Below are positions 46,151 through 57,559 of a stretch of 64,000 bases of DNA, in pieces. A program made the translations under genes and the position numbers. The notes beneath the pieces were generated by a model. It was not told the origin of the DNA, made no database searches, and saw nothing but the letters and a program-made list of their open reading frames with translations. Source of the DNA: Atherix ibis (taxonomy: Eukaryota > Arthropoda > Insecta > Diptera > Athericidae); assembly GCA_958298945.1 (NCBI GenBank), contig OY282605.1, positions 36,062,811 to 36,126,810 on the forward strand, in the 5' to 3' direction. The number at the start of each line of letters is the position of its first letter. The stretch's first letter is position 1.

Positions 46151-47948
46151 CCCTTTATCTTTTCTGTATAAATTAATTTTTTTTTTCCAATGAAGAAAAT
46201 ATTATCAAATTTAATTACGTACAAAAATAAAATGAATTTTTTTTATTTTAGTTTTCAATTATTAAGAAGGATTTTGATAAATTTTCAATTATTAAGAAGG
46301 ATTTACCAACATCAATATACTTACATAAATAAATTAATCGAAATAAATGCAATTTCATTGAATCCAAAACATTTTTTGGATAATATTTTTAGTTTTTTAT
46401 GATGTTTTTTTTTTTTAATTTTTTATTTCATGCAAATTATAAGGCACATGTGGATTAGAAGCAAAAAAAATAGGTCCTTTATACAGGCCCACAGTAAGTA
46501 TATATATTGTAAAATGCTAGCTAGAATTAATGAATGTTTATTGATTTTTCTATTTCAATTTATTCTGGAATTTATTTATAATTATTTGATTTGTTTTTTT
46601 TTGTATTTCTTTTTCTTCATTTCAAAATGTCTTTTTATCAATTTAAAAATATGTAATATTTTAGTTTTAAGTGAACAATTCCGAATAGGATCACTGAAAT
46701 CGATCAAAGATCTTTTCACTTTGATAAGTGGCAGTGATGAAAAATTTGGTTTTGATTTTGGTTTCCTATTTAATATGATTTTTTTTCAAATGAAATTTTT
46801 TATTTTTAAAAGTATGTTTTTAAAGAATTTTTAACTACTCAGGCAGCAACTGTTCAATTTGAAATTTATATAATAAAAATAGCAAAAAATATTTATAGAT
46901 CATTAAAATATTAAATAAATTGAGAAAAAAAATTATCAGAGAGAATATTAAAAACAAATAAAAGTTTATGTTATTGCAAATGTATTCGTTTTTTTTAGAA
47001 AAATTATTTGAAATTTGGTAGCTACTTATGCTAGTGAATATATTTTTTTTTTGACAATTTTCCTTCCACATTTATAAAACCTACTTAATACCTACTTTTT
47101 TTTTTTGTTACTATCATTAAATCATTTTTATCATCTTCTTTTATGCTTAAAATTATTTGAATATTTTGCAAATGATATGAACGTTTGTATAATGAAATCA
47201 TCAAATGAAAAGAAAATCAATATTGAAGAAATTTTAAGCTGCGTGTATTATTTTTTTTAAATGGTAAAACATGTAGTCTAAACTACACACTTATGCAGAT
47301 ACACGTACAGGTATTACTTTTTTACTATTAAATATTTTCTTTAAATTTGGTTCTTTTTCATATGGTGTCTAAGTTTTTTATTTTTTATTTCTAAGACAAT
47401 TAAATTTGCACTTTTTTTTCCAAATAGTAGGTCCACGTTTTATTTATTTTTAGTTTTTTTATTTGTTGTCAAACAACAATCATTTCATCTACAGAAGTAA
47501 AAATTTTTATTAAGACGTTTTTTTTTTATAAAAAAATTGATATGTTAAAAAATTTTTATATTGTTATTATAGGAAAAATTTAGATTATTTTTCTTTCTCA
47601 ATATTTATACATTTACTCGTTATATATACGATTGTATAATATTAGATAGTATAAAAATTTCAAATGAAAATGAGCTTATCTGATTATGCAATGAGTTCGT
47701 AATGAGTGTTAGTACAATTAAAAAATCAATATTATCCGTTTAGAAAAATGTCCTATAAAATATTGTACGGATGAATTTTTTTTATGGTTTTTTTTTTTTT
47801 TTTGGAACAGGTATTAAAAATAAAAATAAATAATAAGCAACAAATGAAAATAAATACACACAAAATAAAACTTTAAAATTATATTTTTTCGATTTCTTTA
47901 ACATTTGTAGTGCTAATGAACAAGAGCACAGGGTAACTGCCCCCAAAG
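46151..47948. other. AT-rich DNA, possible exon-like segment at 46430-46740
   Basis: Mostly A/T runs. One stretch (about 46440-46500 and 46665-46770) is less skewed and reads SEQFRIGSLKSIKDLFTLI and SGSDEKFGFDFGF, with GTAAGTAT after the first piece and ATTTTAG before the second. I do not recognise a protein family; the rest of the frame is poly(T)-derived F and L codons. Confidence 0.3.
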
Positions 47949-48829
47949 ATGTTGGTTAGTCGAAAAAGTCCATAGCGGTTTTTTTTTTTTTGGAGTAAAA
48001 TAGACACGTTTAAGTCAAAGTGTTCAAATCAATTTATTCAAACCAAATATTCTCCATTATTATCGACAATTTTTTCCAGCAGAGCCCCATGATTCCATTA
48101 CTGTAGAACTTCTGTGGTTTCTGGTGGACAAAGTGAATCATGTGTTTTTCACGTATTTTCGTGAAAAACACATGATTCAGTTTGTCCACCATTTTTAAAT
48201 GATATTCGCGTATTTTACCCATTTTTCATCGCCAGTTTTGATTTGCTTCAGAAATAGCTCGATTTTATTGTGCTTCAGCAGCAGATGGCAGATATTAAGT
48301 CGGTCCATCTTGTTTTTCACCTAAACATCGAGTTTCTTTTTTAACCCAGCCGTTCGTAAATAGTCTAAACCTGTTTGATGATGAATGTTTAATTCATATG
48401 CTATGTCATGACTGCTGATGCCGGTCTTGCTCGATTTTTTCGAGACTTTCATCACTTTTTTTGGTAATTGACCAACCAGAACGGGATTTATTTTTAGCAT
48501 AGAAATTTCTAGAATGAAAGCGGGCGAACCCGTTTTTGTGCACCTTTATCATAAACACCACACATTTTCTCATAAGCATATGAAGCCTTGTCGCCTTTCT
48601 CAAAGTGGTATTGTAAAATATAGCGAAATTTCTCTTTATTCTGGTCTATTTTTGAACTTGAATAACTTTTGATAAACTACACCAATTTCAATAAAATCCA
48701 GTATAACATAAACCATTAAGTACCACCTTTCAAACACGCAGTGCTGTTGCGGTTGCAATGCGACCAGTGGTTATTTGCTTTTAACTCCATCTATCGGAAA
48801 AGTCCACGATTTTTTTCGACACCACCTCA
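47949..48829 (-). mobile_element. Mariner with GTCGAAAAAGTC-type ends, internally deleted
   Basis: The left end contains TTGGTTAGTCGAAAAAGTCC; the right end, inverted, contains GAGGTGGTGTCGAAAAAAAT, an eroded inverted-repeat pair. On the minus strand the N-terminus reads NKEKFRYILQYHFEKGDKAS, then YEKMC-VY, then a helix-turn-helix remnant and a damaged first catalytic block (KLAMKNG). The C-terminus reads VHQKPQKFYSNGIMGL and NNGEYLV. The central catalytic region is deleted, and a fold-back occupies the junction (48123-48190). Confidence 0.8.
48123..48190. repeat. Fold-back at the deletion junction of a mariner, 31-bp arms
   Basis: 48123-48153 (starting GGTGGACAAAGTGAATCATG) is repeated inverted at 48160-48190 with one mismatch in 31 and a 6-base loop. 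Confidence 0.93.
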
Positions 48830-51504
48830 TATTTACTGCTGTTATCATGTTATATTTTGTCATTTTGAATTTTCAGAAATTTCTTCTTATTTAAGTTAAT
48901 AGAAGTTATTTTTTTAAAATAATTGTCAAATTTAAAATTTTGCATTTTATTTCCAATATAGACGAAAAAAAATAATTATAAACGTTTATGCAATTGTAAG
49001 GTTGGTGGTGTTGTGACATTTAAACAGAATTAATAAAATATTTTAATTAAAATATAAACTCAATTGGTGATTGCAAATACAAAATAAATTTCTGAAAAAG
49101 AGTAAAACATTAAAGAATATTTGTATAGAAAAATTATATATTTATAAAACCTAAAAATTAAAAAAAAAAATTAAATTATTAAAATCTTTCATCAAAAGTA
49201 AAAAATTCAATTAAAAATATAAATAAAAACATTTTAAACAGTTTTTGGTTCTGAACTTTATTGCTCAATAATAATTAAATCAAAAAAAATTCAAATTCAA
49301 AATAAAAACTAAAAATTATATATAATTAAAAGAGAATTCGTAACAAATTAAAAATGATAAATGAAACAAACATAAAAAAAAAACATAAGCAACACTTAAT
49401 TCAATTAAATTGTTAAACTCTTCATTTTGTTTTTCTTTCTTAAAAATTCCATTCAACTTAAATATTAATAATTATAATAATAATAATAATAATAATTATA
49501 ATAATAATAATATAATAAAATAAAATAATTTATTTATGTATACATATATATGCTTGTGTAAAGATAGTTTTCTTTTTTTTTTCATTCGTTAATATTATTA
49601 TGCTTATAAATTTTTAAACATTTTTAGAGAATTTCTTTCATGTAATCATAATTAAAAGGTTAATTAAAAAAGAACAAACATTTTACGTAAAATCGACGTA
49701 TTTACTTACTGAAATATAAAAAAAAAACAATAAATTTATTTTGAATGTATTTGCACGACTTTTTCTTCTTCAATTTACTTCCAATTATCTTAAAATAGCG
49801 TATTAAGTCTATAGTTTGTGGTTGAATATTGAGTGCAGACAATTATTTTATTTCTTTAATTCTACTTTATTTTGGCCAAATAAGAATAATTATGGATTCA
49901 GTAAATTTAGGAGCTCAACCGACATTTTTTTTCCGTAAATTGAGGTTATGATTCGATTCTAACCTCAATTCGGACAATTTTTCCAACCATGCATGTTGGT
50001 AAAACTGCATAATTAATCGATAAAAATGTATCTTTTATCAATAAAAAAAAACACATTGGTTGGATAAATAAAATATATGAAATTTAAAAAAATATTTCCA
50101 TTTCCCGCGCGAACAAAATTTTGTGTAAAATTTATTTTCTTATAAAATTTAAATTTTTTTCCTATAATTTTTGTTTATCAATTAATTTTATGAGTTTTTT
50201 CATATTTTTTTTTTAGAATTTTACTTGTTTTTTTTTTTTAGATAATTTTTATAAAATCAATTTTTAGGGACTTTTTACTCATATAATTCTAGTGTTTGTA
50301 GAAAAAAAAACCACACTATAGGCTATCCATTGTATAAGATTTAAGGTTTATGTAATTATTTCCGTTAATTTTTGTTTCACATTTTTCATTTGAAATTCTT
50401 ATACTTTTATGAATTTTTGCAATTTGTATCTGTACATATATTTTTTAATTCAATCTATTTATAAAGTATTTTTTTTTTAAAAAAAAAACATCTTACACTT
50501 TTTAGTATTAGTTTGTTTATGAAAAAATATTAAAAAAAAAAAGTATATTATGAAATTAAAGAGAACAATAATCCTCTAGCTATTATTTCTAAACCATTTT
50601 CTCAACTTTTTCCTGCCATTTCTTAATATAATTTCGGTACTTTAAATTAGTACACTTTCCCTTAATAATCAGTATATTTTCATCTTTCATATATTCTCTT
50701 GGTCTAACTTGTAGATATTTTCTTTGATTAATTATTTATTGTATAAATAAATTTCAATAATTTGTTTTTAATTTAGTATCTTTTTTTTCTTCTTTTTGAT
50801 ATTGTTTTCTCTTTTAATTTTCTTATTAAAAAATACGTGTACAATATGTATACTGTTATGTTATATAATATATTTAATTAATTTCTTATTCTATTAGTTA
50901 ATTTAATAATAATAGTTTTTTTTTTAAATTTTTATTGTTAAGTTATAATTTTAGTTACACATTTTTTTTTTTATTTATATATGAAGAAATTGTTATAATT
51001 TTAATTATAATTATAATAATAATCATTAATCGTATAGAAGTAAAAATGTAATTTTTTTCATTTTATTTCGTTATCAAATTATAATATTCTTTCGTGTAAA
51101 AATATTTCGTCTCTCTTTAAGTTTTCTTTTTTTTTCTTTTACAATTTTATTCTATTGTACATTTTTTTATTATTATTTTTTTCTTTTAAATATAATTATT
51201 TAATTTAATATATTTATTGTTATTATGGTTGCCCTATTTAGTAAATTGATTTTATAGTCAATCACACCTTAGATGAAGAAAATAACTACTGGATAGGCCC
51301 TTGTGGTCATGTTGCCGTATATGCACGTGTGAATTTATGCCGCCATTTTTACTCATGACGGCGAAGTTTTTTGTTGTGCATGACTCCATTGCCATCGAGT
51401 TTTCGTAATGGAAATTTTTTTTGGTTTTCAAAAATCATAATTAATCAATAATTTTTAAAATTTTTTAACAATTAATATTTTGATTAAAAAAATCCGTTTA
51501 AAAT
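48830..51504. other. Very AT-rich DNA with an AAT microsatellite
   Basis: Homopolymer and AT-rich low-complexity sequence; an imperfect AAT/ATA run lies at about 49469-49512. Around 51270-51420 a short less AT-rich island appears (ATGCCGCCATTTTTACTCATGA and similar) with no readable protein. No gene seen. Confidence 0.45.
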
Positions 51505-51660
51505 ATCAATGGGTGTATAATGGGAAGGTTGGAGTTAACAGTTCTCTTGCTAAAGGATTAGGATGTTAGGATAGACGCGATTGGATAACAATCTTTCGTA
51601 CATAAAAGGGGGTTTTGACAATTTATCGAAGAATTTAGAATTTGTTAATATAAATCAATT
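51505..51660 (-). pseudogene. Jockey-like LINE 3'-coding fragment
   Basis: The DNA aligns by eye with 59080-59270, the ORF2 C-terminal coding end of the intact LINE. Shared words include GGGTGTATA, CTAAAGGATTAG, TTGGATAACA/GTGGATAACA and CATAAAAGGGGG. A stretch of about 50 bp present in the intact copy is missing. It is an old relative of the same family, in the same orientation. Confidence 0.75.
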
Positions 51661-51975
51661 TTGCAGACTTTTGCAAAAGTTTTGAACGCCATTCTCCATG
51701 AGGTGGTATCAATTTCCATAATTTAAATTTATAAATTAAGTTAAAAAGCAATTTAATAATATAAAATCTGTAATTTCGAAAAAAGTATAGAATATTTGCG
51801 CAAGGCCTATCCAGTATTTATAGAATATCTAAGAATCACACAAACGTATATTGTCTCTTCTTTCGCGTACTTTAACAAAATGTATTCATCTCTTTTCCAT
51901 ATTTCATCTTGTTTACTTTTATTCTACACTCTGTTTCTATTATTATTAAAAAAATTTTGTTTCCACATATTTTCG

Positions 51976-52009
51976 AGGAGGGGGGGAGGGGGGTAGAGGT
52001 GGGCGGTGG
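51976..52009 (+). repeat. G-rich tract, quadruplex-capable
   Basis: Seven G, then A, then six G, followed by TAGAGGTGGGCGGTGG, in a region otherwise nearly devoid of G. The runs satisfy the simple four-run G-quadruplex pattern. On the hzg-coding (minus) strand it is C-rich. Confidence 0.7.
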
Positions 52010-53080
52010 TTAATCTTTAATATAAAAACGACGATTTCGATTCTAAATATTAAAGGTAAAAACATGAATATTTTTATATAAATAAGATACTCTTGCCTTG
52101 TACACACATTCTCTATACAATCATATATCTTCAGCTATTGTTTTATTAGATAATTTCTACACATTCTCATTAACAAACGCAGATAAAAAATATTTAACAA
52201 AAAAAAAACAATTTATATTTTTTTCATAAAAATTGCTCCATTTTTTATTTTGTGAAGAAACATGAAAAGTTAATTTTTAAATTTTAAAGTCCCTTTATCA
52301 TAGAAATAAAAACATAATAAAAATATACAAAATAAAAATTTCATCGGAAAGTATTTTGTTTTTATAAAAAAATTTTTAGCCGCATTTTGGTAGTTTTATT
52401 CTCTCATAACAAAAAATTCATTTTTGATTTTTTTCTTTTCATAAAATTTAAATATTTCTATACAAAAAAATGTATTGTAGTTTGTTAAAAATGAATTGAT
52501 TTATTTAATATCTTTTTATGCCTTTTCTATTTTTATTAATTTTTTATGCCTTTCTATTTTTATTTATTGTTTATTTTATTTTTTTAATTTTTCACATTAA
52601 TTTTTTTGTTTTACTGTAATTTTTTGGTGAATAAATTTCTACACTCAGATATAAAAATTATTTACGTTATATAATTCGTTATTTTTTGTTTGTTTGATAA
52701 TTCAAAAATATATTTACATTACCATGCATACATATAGAGCCATATAAAAGATATAAAGAATACGTTTTCTTATCTCTTGCAATCCACCCTCTCTCAAAGT
52801 TGTAGGATGCATTTTTTTTTTATTTTAAATTCACACCACATTCATATGTAATTTATTTATAAACATTTTAATTATTTTGATTTTTTTTATTTACTTTCTT
52901 TTTTTTTTGTAAATGAATACAATAATTATTATCCTTTGACTAAAATACAAAATAACATTTTTTTCCGTATTTTTTATTTGATGAAATTTTTTTGATCTGT
53001 AACATCTTAGCTCCCTCGTTATGCGGGACTAATTTCGTGAATAAGACCGAAATGCTTAACAGGAAGTAATTAACAAATGA

Positions 53081-53165
53081 TTTCTACATGAAATTGCCTT
53101 AAGCAATGGAAGTTGTAAACAATTTGAATTGCTTTCTACATGAAATTGCCTTAAGCTATGGAAGT
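53081..53165. repeat. 33-bp direct repeat, 52 bp apart
   Basis: TTTCTACATGAAATTGCCTT... at 53081-53113 recurs at 53133-53165 with one mismatch (AAGCAATGG versus AAGCTATGG). Confidence 0.85.
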
Positions 53166-55166
53166 ACACCATTTTAAAAATGTTTCAATGAAATTATGCT
53201 AATTTTGCCATGAAAAGAATCTGATGTCGATTTTATCCTTTTTAAATTTTCTTTAACATTTCATTTAAAAAAAAGATACATAATTCATGAAATTTTGTAG
53301 TACACGTAGGTACTCCATGAACATAGGCTGGGGGTCCGTGCTACAGTACCAAGATCTTGAAGGCCTTCAAATGTTTATAGTCATAAGTGGACGTATAAGC
53401 AAAATTTAATTACAATTTAGTAAAAAGAAATTCATAAAAATGAACAGTTATTTAGGTAAAAATTCGAGTTTAGTTTATATATTATTGATTCTTTCTCTCT
53501 CTCTTTCGGTGTGATGTATTATTGATGGGAACGACAGAAATAAAAATTGCTAGTTCGAATATTTTGTTTATCTTTCTTTCACCTGCAAAGTTTTTTGTGT
53601 TTCAGACTTAAACCAGTTTATTAAAAAATTCAGCTGAATTAGAATATTTGCATCTCGTTTTTTTTTTGTTGGAAGAATAACAAAAAGTAGAAAGAATAAA
53701 AACAAATTTGACTTTTTTTTTACAACCGAAATTTTTTTTCCTCTCTTTTTTTTGTATCTTAATCGACCATACTTCGTTTTCAGGATAATTTTCACCATTT
53801 TTTTAAAATTGATCTCTTATGTGTATCGTCTTTTTATGATACGGTAGTGAACGGGGGCAGTATAAATAAATGGTACTTATGATAATTTTCAATTTTCAAT
53901 AATTTTCCTTGCCCGTTAATAGGGAATTTTTTTTTCAATATTATTTTTAAAAATTGTTCTTTTTATGTTGTTAGGCGTAGTGTTTTTTTTTTTTTTTGAT
54001 TTTGAGGAGAGAATATTTGTTTTTTTTTACTATTTCTTTTAATATAAGTTAAATAATTTTATAATTTTTGTATTAAAATATGTATTGTGTTGATATATAC
54101 AATAGTTCGTTATACGTATTCATTCCTGAAGGTTAATTGGGTAAAGTAGGTATAAATAATTGATATTATAAAATCTTAATAAATTAATTATAAAACAGAT
54201 AATTTCCTAAATAAAAATATGTGAAATCACTTCAATCAATAGCCGGAGACTCTAATTTTATTCACGATTATCGAGGTTAGATGTTACATAACAATGGCGA
54301 CTACTGTAAGACTCTTTGAAATATTGTTGTTCTCTTTTAATTTGACTGAAATCTGTTTAGTTTTTACCATTCGTGTTTATAGGAACATAGATTTGAGATA
54401 CAAAACTGAAAAGGGGAGACATTAACAAAAACTATTAAAATTTAAATATCAACTGTATTATGGAATAACGATCTTTATAACTGGTCCATATAATTTTGCA
54501 CCAAATCAACGAATCGTTAAAGGAAATATTAAATTGTTATTATAAGAAGCTGTATTCAGACTCTTAGGATCAAGTCATTTAACAACAGGTTTCGAGATAT
54601 TTTAGATTGTTAACAACAGGTTTCCGAGAATTTCGGAAACCTGTTCCTCCCTCTCACCCCCTGCTCCATTTTTTTTGAATTTTCATAATTTCGGTAAGAG
54701 CATTTCTTTTTTTATTATTTAAATTTTTTTTGTAAATTTTCCGTTAGACAACAAATCTATTGATTTCCTATAAGATGTAATGGAAAGTTTGGTTTCGAGA
54801 TACGAACCACAGTTATTAACAAATTAAATAGGAATTTAATTTAACCATTTTATTTTTTTTTGTTATAGAAAAATCAATTTTCCATATTAACATTCATCAA
54901 CACAATCACAATCAACAAAATTTCAATTCGTTCAACATGGATCCATTCATCCCTCATTTTTGCCGAATTTCCTTTTCCTATCAAATTACCTTTTTTTTTT
55001 AAAATAGTTTTCTTTTTTTCAAATTAAATTTTTGTTTGTTTTTTGTTATAAATTAAAATAAAAAAGTTAATAATTTTATTTCAATACAATTAGAATATTT
55101 AAGATAATTTTCAGAATATATCTTTCATATTAAAATATGTTAATTTATGTAAATATATAATACATA

Positions 55167-55210
<44 letters not shown>
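55167..55210. repeat. AAT trinucleotide microsatellite
   Basis: An uninterrupted AAT run of about 44 bp. A shorter ATT run occurs at 55624-55647. Confidence 0.9.
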
Positions 55211-55214
<4 letters not shown>

Positions 55215-55777
55215 TAAACAATATTCATATTCAACTTAAGTTTCTCTTTTTTTAATATTTAGTTAGCTTGCGCTTGCGTATGTATTTTAAATATTTTTTT
55301 CTTTATGCATGTATATATTCTGCATTGATATAGTATGTATTTAATTAAAAATTATTTATATATAAAGTTTACTTACTTAGTGTTATACGTGTATATGTGT
55401 AATTTATTATTTAATATTATTTTTTATGTATATATAATTTTTTTTTTTTAGTATCTCCCTTCTCTACTGTTCCTTTTTAAAAAAATATCAATTATTTATT
55501 TATTATTATTATTTTTTTAATGATTTTGATTAATTTTTATATTTCATTATTAAATTCCTATTACCTATCATATTTTCGATATTATTCCTTCTCGATCTCT
55601 CTTAATTATTACGATTATATATAATTATTATTATTATTATTATTATTGATCATATTTATTTTATTTGTTGTTTTTTTGTTGTTTTTGTTTTTGTTTTTGT
55701 TTTTATTTATTTTTTGTTGTTGTTATTTAATATATAATATAATTAACTTAAATATTAATAAATAAATATTCCCAATG

Positions 55778-55901
55778 TTACGTTTTATTATTTATTTCAT
55801 TTATATTGGGCGGACTCCCTGTTTGATGTTGTTGTTGTTGTTGGATAATAGGCTGCAACTGTTGCTGTTGCTGTGGTTGTTGTTGTTGTTGTTGCTGTGG
55901 T

Positions 55902-55933
<32 letters not shown>

Positions 55934-56218
55934 TTGTTGTTGCTGCTGTTGTTGCTGTTGATTAGTTGACGTATGCAATGGACTATTCGATGGTGTTTGT
56001 GTTTGCGTTAAAATTGTTACATCCTGCAATTGGGATTGTGATGAATTTTGTTGCTGCTGCTGTGGTAGGGACGATTGTGAATGTAAATTCGTCGACGGTT
56101 GATTCGAATTGCACAAAATACTATAAACTGAATCGACTTTGCTAAGTTTTTCGAACAACGGTATGAGTTCTAAGAGTTCCGAATCGCTAGTATCATCGAA
56201 CCAGGACTTTACGGGCAC
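55778..56218 (-). CDS. hzg: C-terminal exon of a CTD small phosphatase, Herzog-like, with polyglutamine tail
   Basis: The last exon starts after a TTTCAG acceptor at 56218 and ends with TAA at 55780-55778, giving 146 residues. It opens [20 protein letters not shown] and continues [15 protein letters not shown], the conserved C-terminal end of SCP/CTDSP-type HAD phosphatases (family pattern VPVxSWFDDMxDxELxDLxPxFExLS-xDDVY). The DxDxT catalytic motif is in earlier exons, not found up to 64000. A low-complexity tail rich in Q, N, S and T follows, with about 20 consecutive Q, then P, seven Q, P and five Q, coded by mixed CAA and CAG. Among fly relatives this layout fits Herzog, whose C-terminal prion-like domain drives assembly; that name is inferred from family knowledge. 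The intron upstream is at least 7.8 kb and carries transposons. Confidence 0.78.
55850..55960 (-). repeat. CAG/CAA repeat coding polyglutamine
   Basis: Mixed CAA and CAG codons, interrupted by two CCA codons, within the hzg exon. The antisense leucine-rich frame on the + strand is a shadow. Confidence 0.9.
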
Positions 56219-56504
56219 CTGAAATTTTATCAATTAAATTGGAAAATAATTTAAAGTTAAAATAAGTTATGGCGAAATGAGTTTTCATTAGAAAAACAAA
56301 AACGAAAAATTATGAAGTTTCGGCATATAGGATTTCTCTCCAATTAAACTGCTCAAAAAAATGTTTAAGATTACGTACAAATGCTCAAGCAACTATACAC
56401 GTAAATATTTTTCTTTAAGTAATTATAAAGAATTTTTTAAGTGCTTTTGGTTGGACACGAAATAAATTTATTCGTGATTCGAAAAATACCAGCTATCAAA
56501 CATA
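56219..56504 (-). other. Start of the presumed hzg intron
   Basis: AT-rich intronic DNA upstream of the TTTCAG acceptor. Nothing else recognised. Confidence 0.45.
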
Positions 56505-56545
56505 CACGGTGTGTTCCAAAAATAACAGGATATTATATTTAAATC

Positions 56546-56655
56546 ATACAACATGCAGCGCCATCTATTGAAAATTGGTAGCATTAAAAAGATACATTTT
56601 CTCTTGTATCTTTTTACTGTTGTAAATTTTCAATAGATGGCGCTGCATGTTGTAT
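56546..56655. repeat. Fold-back in the left terminal repeat of mariner family E, 51-bp arms
   Basis: 56546-56596 and 56605-56655 are inverted copies with 46 of 51 positions matching and an 8-base loop. The second arm resembles the right terminal repeat in its own orientation, so an inverted piece of terminal repeat now sits inside the left end. Confidence 0.9.
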
Positions 56656-56784
56656 ACAGCCATTTCAATAAAAGAAAAAGTGTGCTGATTTTACAAAACA
56701 AAAATGACTGCGATATCATCATAAAATGCTCCTTTCATCTTGGTTTTAAGTTTTGGAAATACAAAATAGTCACATGGTGATAGA

Positions 56785-57201
56785 TCAGACGCATACGGAG
56801 GGTGGTTGATGAGAGAAATCCGTTTTTTCATCAAAAATTCGTTCACTTTTTTGGTCTTCATTTAATTCATGTGGAACAAAACGCGCACAGACCTTTCTTT
56901 TACCCAAATCTTCAGTTAAAATTCTCCAAATAGTGTTTTTACTCGTATTTAATTCCACAGCCAACATTCTCGTTGTAAAATTTTGCATCGCTACCAATGA
57001 TTTCAAGGACTTTTTCCACCAATTCAGCAGAATTACTAGCTTCTGGACGACCTGGCCCCTTAGGTCGTCATTTAAATCTTCACGACCATTTTGAAATCGT
57101 GTAAACCACGTATAAACTTGAGTACGACTCATACAATCATCACCATAAACTTTTTTCATCAATTCGTGTGTCTCAGCGAATTTTTTTTTCATGTTTAACA
57201 C
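56785..57201 (-). pseudogene. Mariner family E transposase, central part deleted
   Basis: The open frame reads MKKKFAETHELMKKVYGDD, MSRTQVYTWFTRFQNGREDL (first helix-turn-helix), MLAVELNTSKNTIWRILTED (second), then KVCARFVPHELNEDQK, the WVPHEL-type linker. It then jumps to FDEKTDFSHQPPSV, which in the next frame continues as the SPCDYFVFPKLKTKMKG block with the third catalytic residue. The first two catalytic blocks are missing, so the copy is non-autonomous. Confidence 0.8.
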
Positions 57202-57559
57202 AAAATTTTATATTTGCTCTTTGTTTCATTTTTATTTTGTAATATTAGCACACTTTTGATTTTATTGAAATGGCTGTAACTTTCACATCTGTCATCCGAT
57301 TCACAAGAACTTAGATGCGTTTGAAAGGACATGAATGTATCTTTTTGATGCTGCCAATTTTCAATAGATGGCGTGCATGTTGTATGATTTAAATATAAAT
57401 TCCTGTTGTTTTTGGGACACACTGTGTATATGTCATTTAGAAAATTATTTGTTTAAAATAGGATTTGCCATTTTATATTTTGGATTGCTTAACTATTAAG
57501 CAACGCGTAAAAATTTAGAAAAAACTTTATGCAAAAGATGTGATACTGCCGGTAAATAT

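Larger units (their letters stand above)
51661..55777. other. AT-rich region downstream of the hzg exon, possible 3' UTR
   Basis: On the minus strand this follows the hzg stop codon. It is low-complexity AT-rich DNA with poly(T) and poly(A) runs, a G-rich tract (51976-52009), a 33-bp direct repeat (53081 and 53133) and AAT/ATT microsatellites (55167-55210, 55624-55647). Some of it, at least the part next to 55778, must be hzg 3' UTR; AATAAA-type signals are so frequent here that the transcript end cannot be chosen. Confidence 0.4.
56505..57426 (-). mobile_element. Mariner family E with long inverted ends, internally deleted
   Basis: The left end CACGGTGTGTTCCAAAAAT and the right end, inverted, CACAGTGTGTCCCAAAAAC are flanked by TA. 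The inverted similarity continues for about 95 bp (through ACATGCAGCGCCATCTATTG) and resumes further in (CAGCCATTTCAATAAAA on the left, matched inverted at about 57260-57290), so the terminal repeats total more than 100 bp. A fold-back lies in the left arm (56546-56655). The element is 922 bp and encodes only part of a transposase. Confidence 0.85.

Noticed and set aside
46835..47071. Lys/Ile/Phe-rich 78-codon frame on the - strand
   Set aside because: Low-complexity A/T codon composition and no motif.
55775..55969. Leucine-rich open frame on the + strand
   Set aside because: It is the antisense of the CAG/CAA polyglutamine repeat in the hzg exon; CTG/TTG reads as Leu.
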